NCBI GenBank assembly: GCA_964035545.1
Contig: OZ037768.1
Span: 19,385,700 to 19,449,699 of the forward strand
DNA length: 64,000 bases
Origin: Bugula neritina
Lineage: Eukaryota > Bryozoa > Gymnolaemata > Cheilostomatida > Bugulidae
Reading direction: 5' to 3'
Below, piece after piece: positions 62,680 to 64,000 of this stretch. Under the pieces are notes generated by a model. It ran no database searches. It worked only from the letters and a program-made list of their open reading frames with translations, and had not been told where the DNA came from. How positions within the stretch are numbered: the first letter of the stretch is position 1; every line of letters begins with the position of its first letter. Made by a program: the position numbers and the translations under genes.

Positions 62680-63145
62680 GGGTTACTGTCTTTTGTATAC
62701 AAAATGGTCGTTTTGTACACAAACTACTGTCTATTTTGTACACAAAATGAACAATAAATTAATCTACTGGATAACCACTTGAATGATGCTAGTTTTTTTA
62801 TTTATTGCATTTAATCATGTATCTTTCACACCTCCCATGTACGACGTCACCTAGCCTATTAGTATTTTGTATTCAGTTTCACTAGTCTATTGTCATTGAT
62901 CAATCATCATTGTTTTATACTAATCTTAAATTTATTATGATAAATGCGTTAATATTTATTTTCATATAATAGCTGTACTGTAAGTGCATGGTTCATACGT
63001 AAAACAATAATTAAATATCAAAAAATATGAATTTTGATTAATTTATATTGATTATTTAATGTGTACGAAGTGACTTATCATATGTGTACAAAACGACCTG
63101 AAAAAGTAGGTACAAAACAACTTGTGTACGGAATGACCTGCACCC
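62680..63145 (-). mobile_element. Non-autonomous DNA transposon, copy 2
   Basis: The same family as 35211-35695 but in opposite orientation: it begins GGGTTACTGTC and ends AATGACCTGCACCC. It carries several TTTTGTACAC / GTGTACGAAGTGAC motifs near both ends. No clear 8-bp target duplication remains. No coding capacity. Confidence 0.75.
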
Positions 63146-63610
63146 TATTATTATAGTTAACCCACCTCTCCATGACTAGAATAAAAATAGGTGTCATAAT
63201 ATTTGTTGCTTTATTAAATATTTGGCTCAGTAAAACTGTTTCAAGTTGAAACCCCTAAAACAACTCAACAAATACAGATAAAAGCCGGAGATTAAGTTTT
63301 GTAGCTTTAAATCTTGGAAATTGCAACACTCTGCAGTGGAACTATTCTACCGAGAAATCCTACTTTAATATTAGTTTTCTACATTCCTTCGGTTCAACTT
63401 GACAGTAACTCAAAAAGCAAGTTAGTTCATTGAACAAATACATTGGAATAAAATAACAACCTTAAATTTTACTTTTTGTTTCAAATAAGCCCCGTCTTCT
63501 ATTTCATGTAGAATAGTAGCATAATCTGATGAACTGAGCTTTTTGGAGTCTCAGGTTGATGTCAAGTTTTAAATTTGCCAACCGCTGTTCTCGATCAGCT
63601 TTCCCGAAAG
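63146..63610. other. Region upstream of ARMH3
   Basis: AT-rich spacer, presumably the promoter and 5' UTR of ARMH3. No other gene is seen. Confidence 0.45.
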
Positions 63611-63843
63611 ATGTCGGGTGACAAAGTTGTCAGCCGGAAAAACTCCACTAATATCATGAAAGAGAAGATTGTCAAATATTATGAAATTGTTTTCCAGGTA
63701 TTTATGTTTTCATGTTTGCCAACCTTCATGTTTTCCATCACAAAGAGCTTTGATGCGGTTTTATATTATGTATAAATTTGTTTCAGGCTGGAAATCCATG
63801 TGATGAAAATAGAAATTTCTGGAATGAGTTCTTCTTGCTGCGG
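63611..63843 (+). CDS. ARMH3: Armadillo-like helical domain-containing protein 3 (ARMH3/C10orf76), N-terminal exons
   Basis: Two exons, 63611-63697 and 63787-63843, encode the first 48 residues and the gene then leaves the window. The pattern K-EKIV--YYEIVFQ ... NFWNEFFLLR aligns with the human ARMH3 start (KEKVVLMYDEIF ... FWEELFLMK). ARMH3 binds GBF1 and PI4KB at the Golgi and supports phosphatidylinositol 4-phosphate production. Splice sites are CAG|GTATTT, TTTCAG and CGG|GTGAGA. I start at 63611; the region upstream is open in frame (with a non-AUG codon at 63575) but unrelated. Confidence 0.8.
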
Positions 63844-64000
63844 GTGAGAAATTAGAATTTTCTATCTGTTCTGTTGCATTCGCACGTTTATTAACACAAT
63901 AGTAAGGTTAGAAAAGTCTATTTTCCAATACATACTTGTCTGTAGTTGAGTAAAAAGCGCCATTGGTGTGCTTTATGCTGGCTTCAACAAAAAAATTATT

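Noticed and set aside
62672-63153. 8-bp target duplication for transposon copy 2
   Set aside because: The flanks (ACTTATTT and TATTATTA) do not match.

Overview
This is a 64 kb window of AT-rich nuclear DNA from an invertebrate animal. Protein-coding genes are split by GT-AG introns of roughly 100 to 1,400 bp (one is about 5 kb). The gene set is animal-like: a TRIM-type RING/B-box protein, fibrinogen-related lectin-like proteins, YKT6, MZT1, ZCRB1 and ARMH3. The intergenic DNA is full of LINE, SINE, LTR and MITE copies and simple repeats. Nothing seen here fixes the phylum.

Layout: 1.1-4.6 kb (+) is a seven-exon RING/B-box/coiled-coil/beta-propeller gene. 5.1-26.2 kb (+) is a head-to-tail array of three paralogues (A, B, C), each encoding a signal peptide, a PAN/apple-like module and a fibrinogen-related domain. 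Copy A has a decayed LINE in its first intron and a mutated splice donor. Copy C has an extra small exon and has lost a pair of cysteines. 27.8-34.3 kb (-) is YKT6, with two large tandem-repeat arrays in its introns. 37.8-43.1 kb holds a young Ty3-like LTR retrotransposon with identical LTRs. It lacks protease and reverse transcriptase, but carries a spliced third ORF with a zinc finger. 43.7-54.2 kb (+) is a TPR gene whose exons run on in phase into a long acidic, Ser-rich tail. MZT1 (-) lies at 54.8-55.0 kb and ZCRB1 (+) at 58.0-60.3 kb, the latter with a solo LTR in an intron. The first two coding exons of ARMH3 (+) start at 63.6 kb and run off the window.

Exon models were built by hand from reading-frame continuity, splice-site dinucleotides and, for A/B/C, comparison among the three copies. 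Every complete model closes in frame (621, 323, 323, 333, 201, 911 and 176 residues). Housekeeping genes (membrane fusion, gamma-tubulin complex organisation, minor spliceosome, Golgi PI4K pathway) are interspersed with probable defence or recognition genes (TRIM-like, fibrinogen-related). No operon-like logic is implied.

Mobile elements: an RTE-like LINE, tRNA-derived SINEs (two with clear target duplications), a Ty3-like element and a solo LTR, an 8-bp-TSD DNA transposon family (two copies), a TTA-TSD MITE inserted into another copy of its own family inside a SINE, a 420-bp foldback element and a hairpin repeat family.
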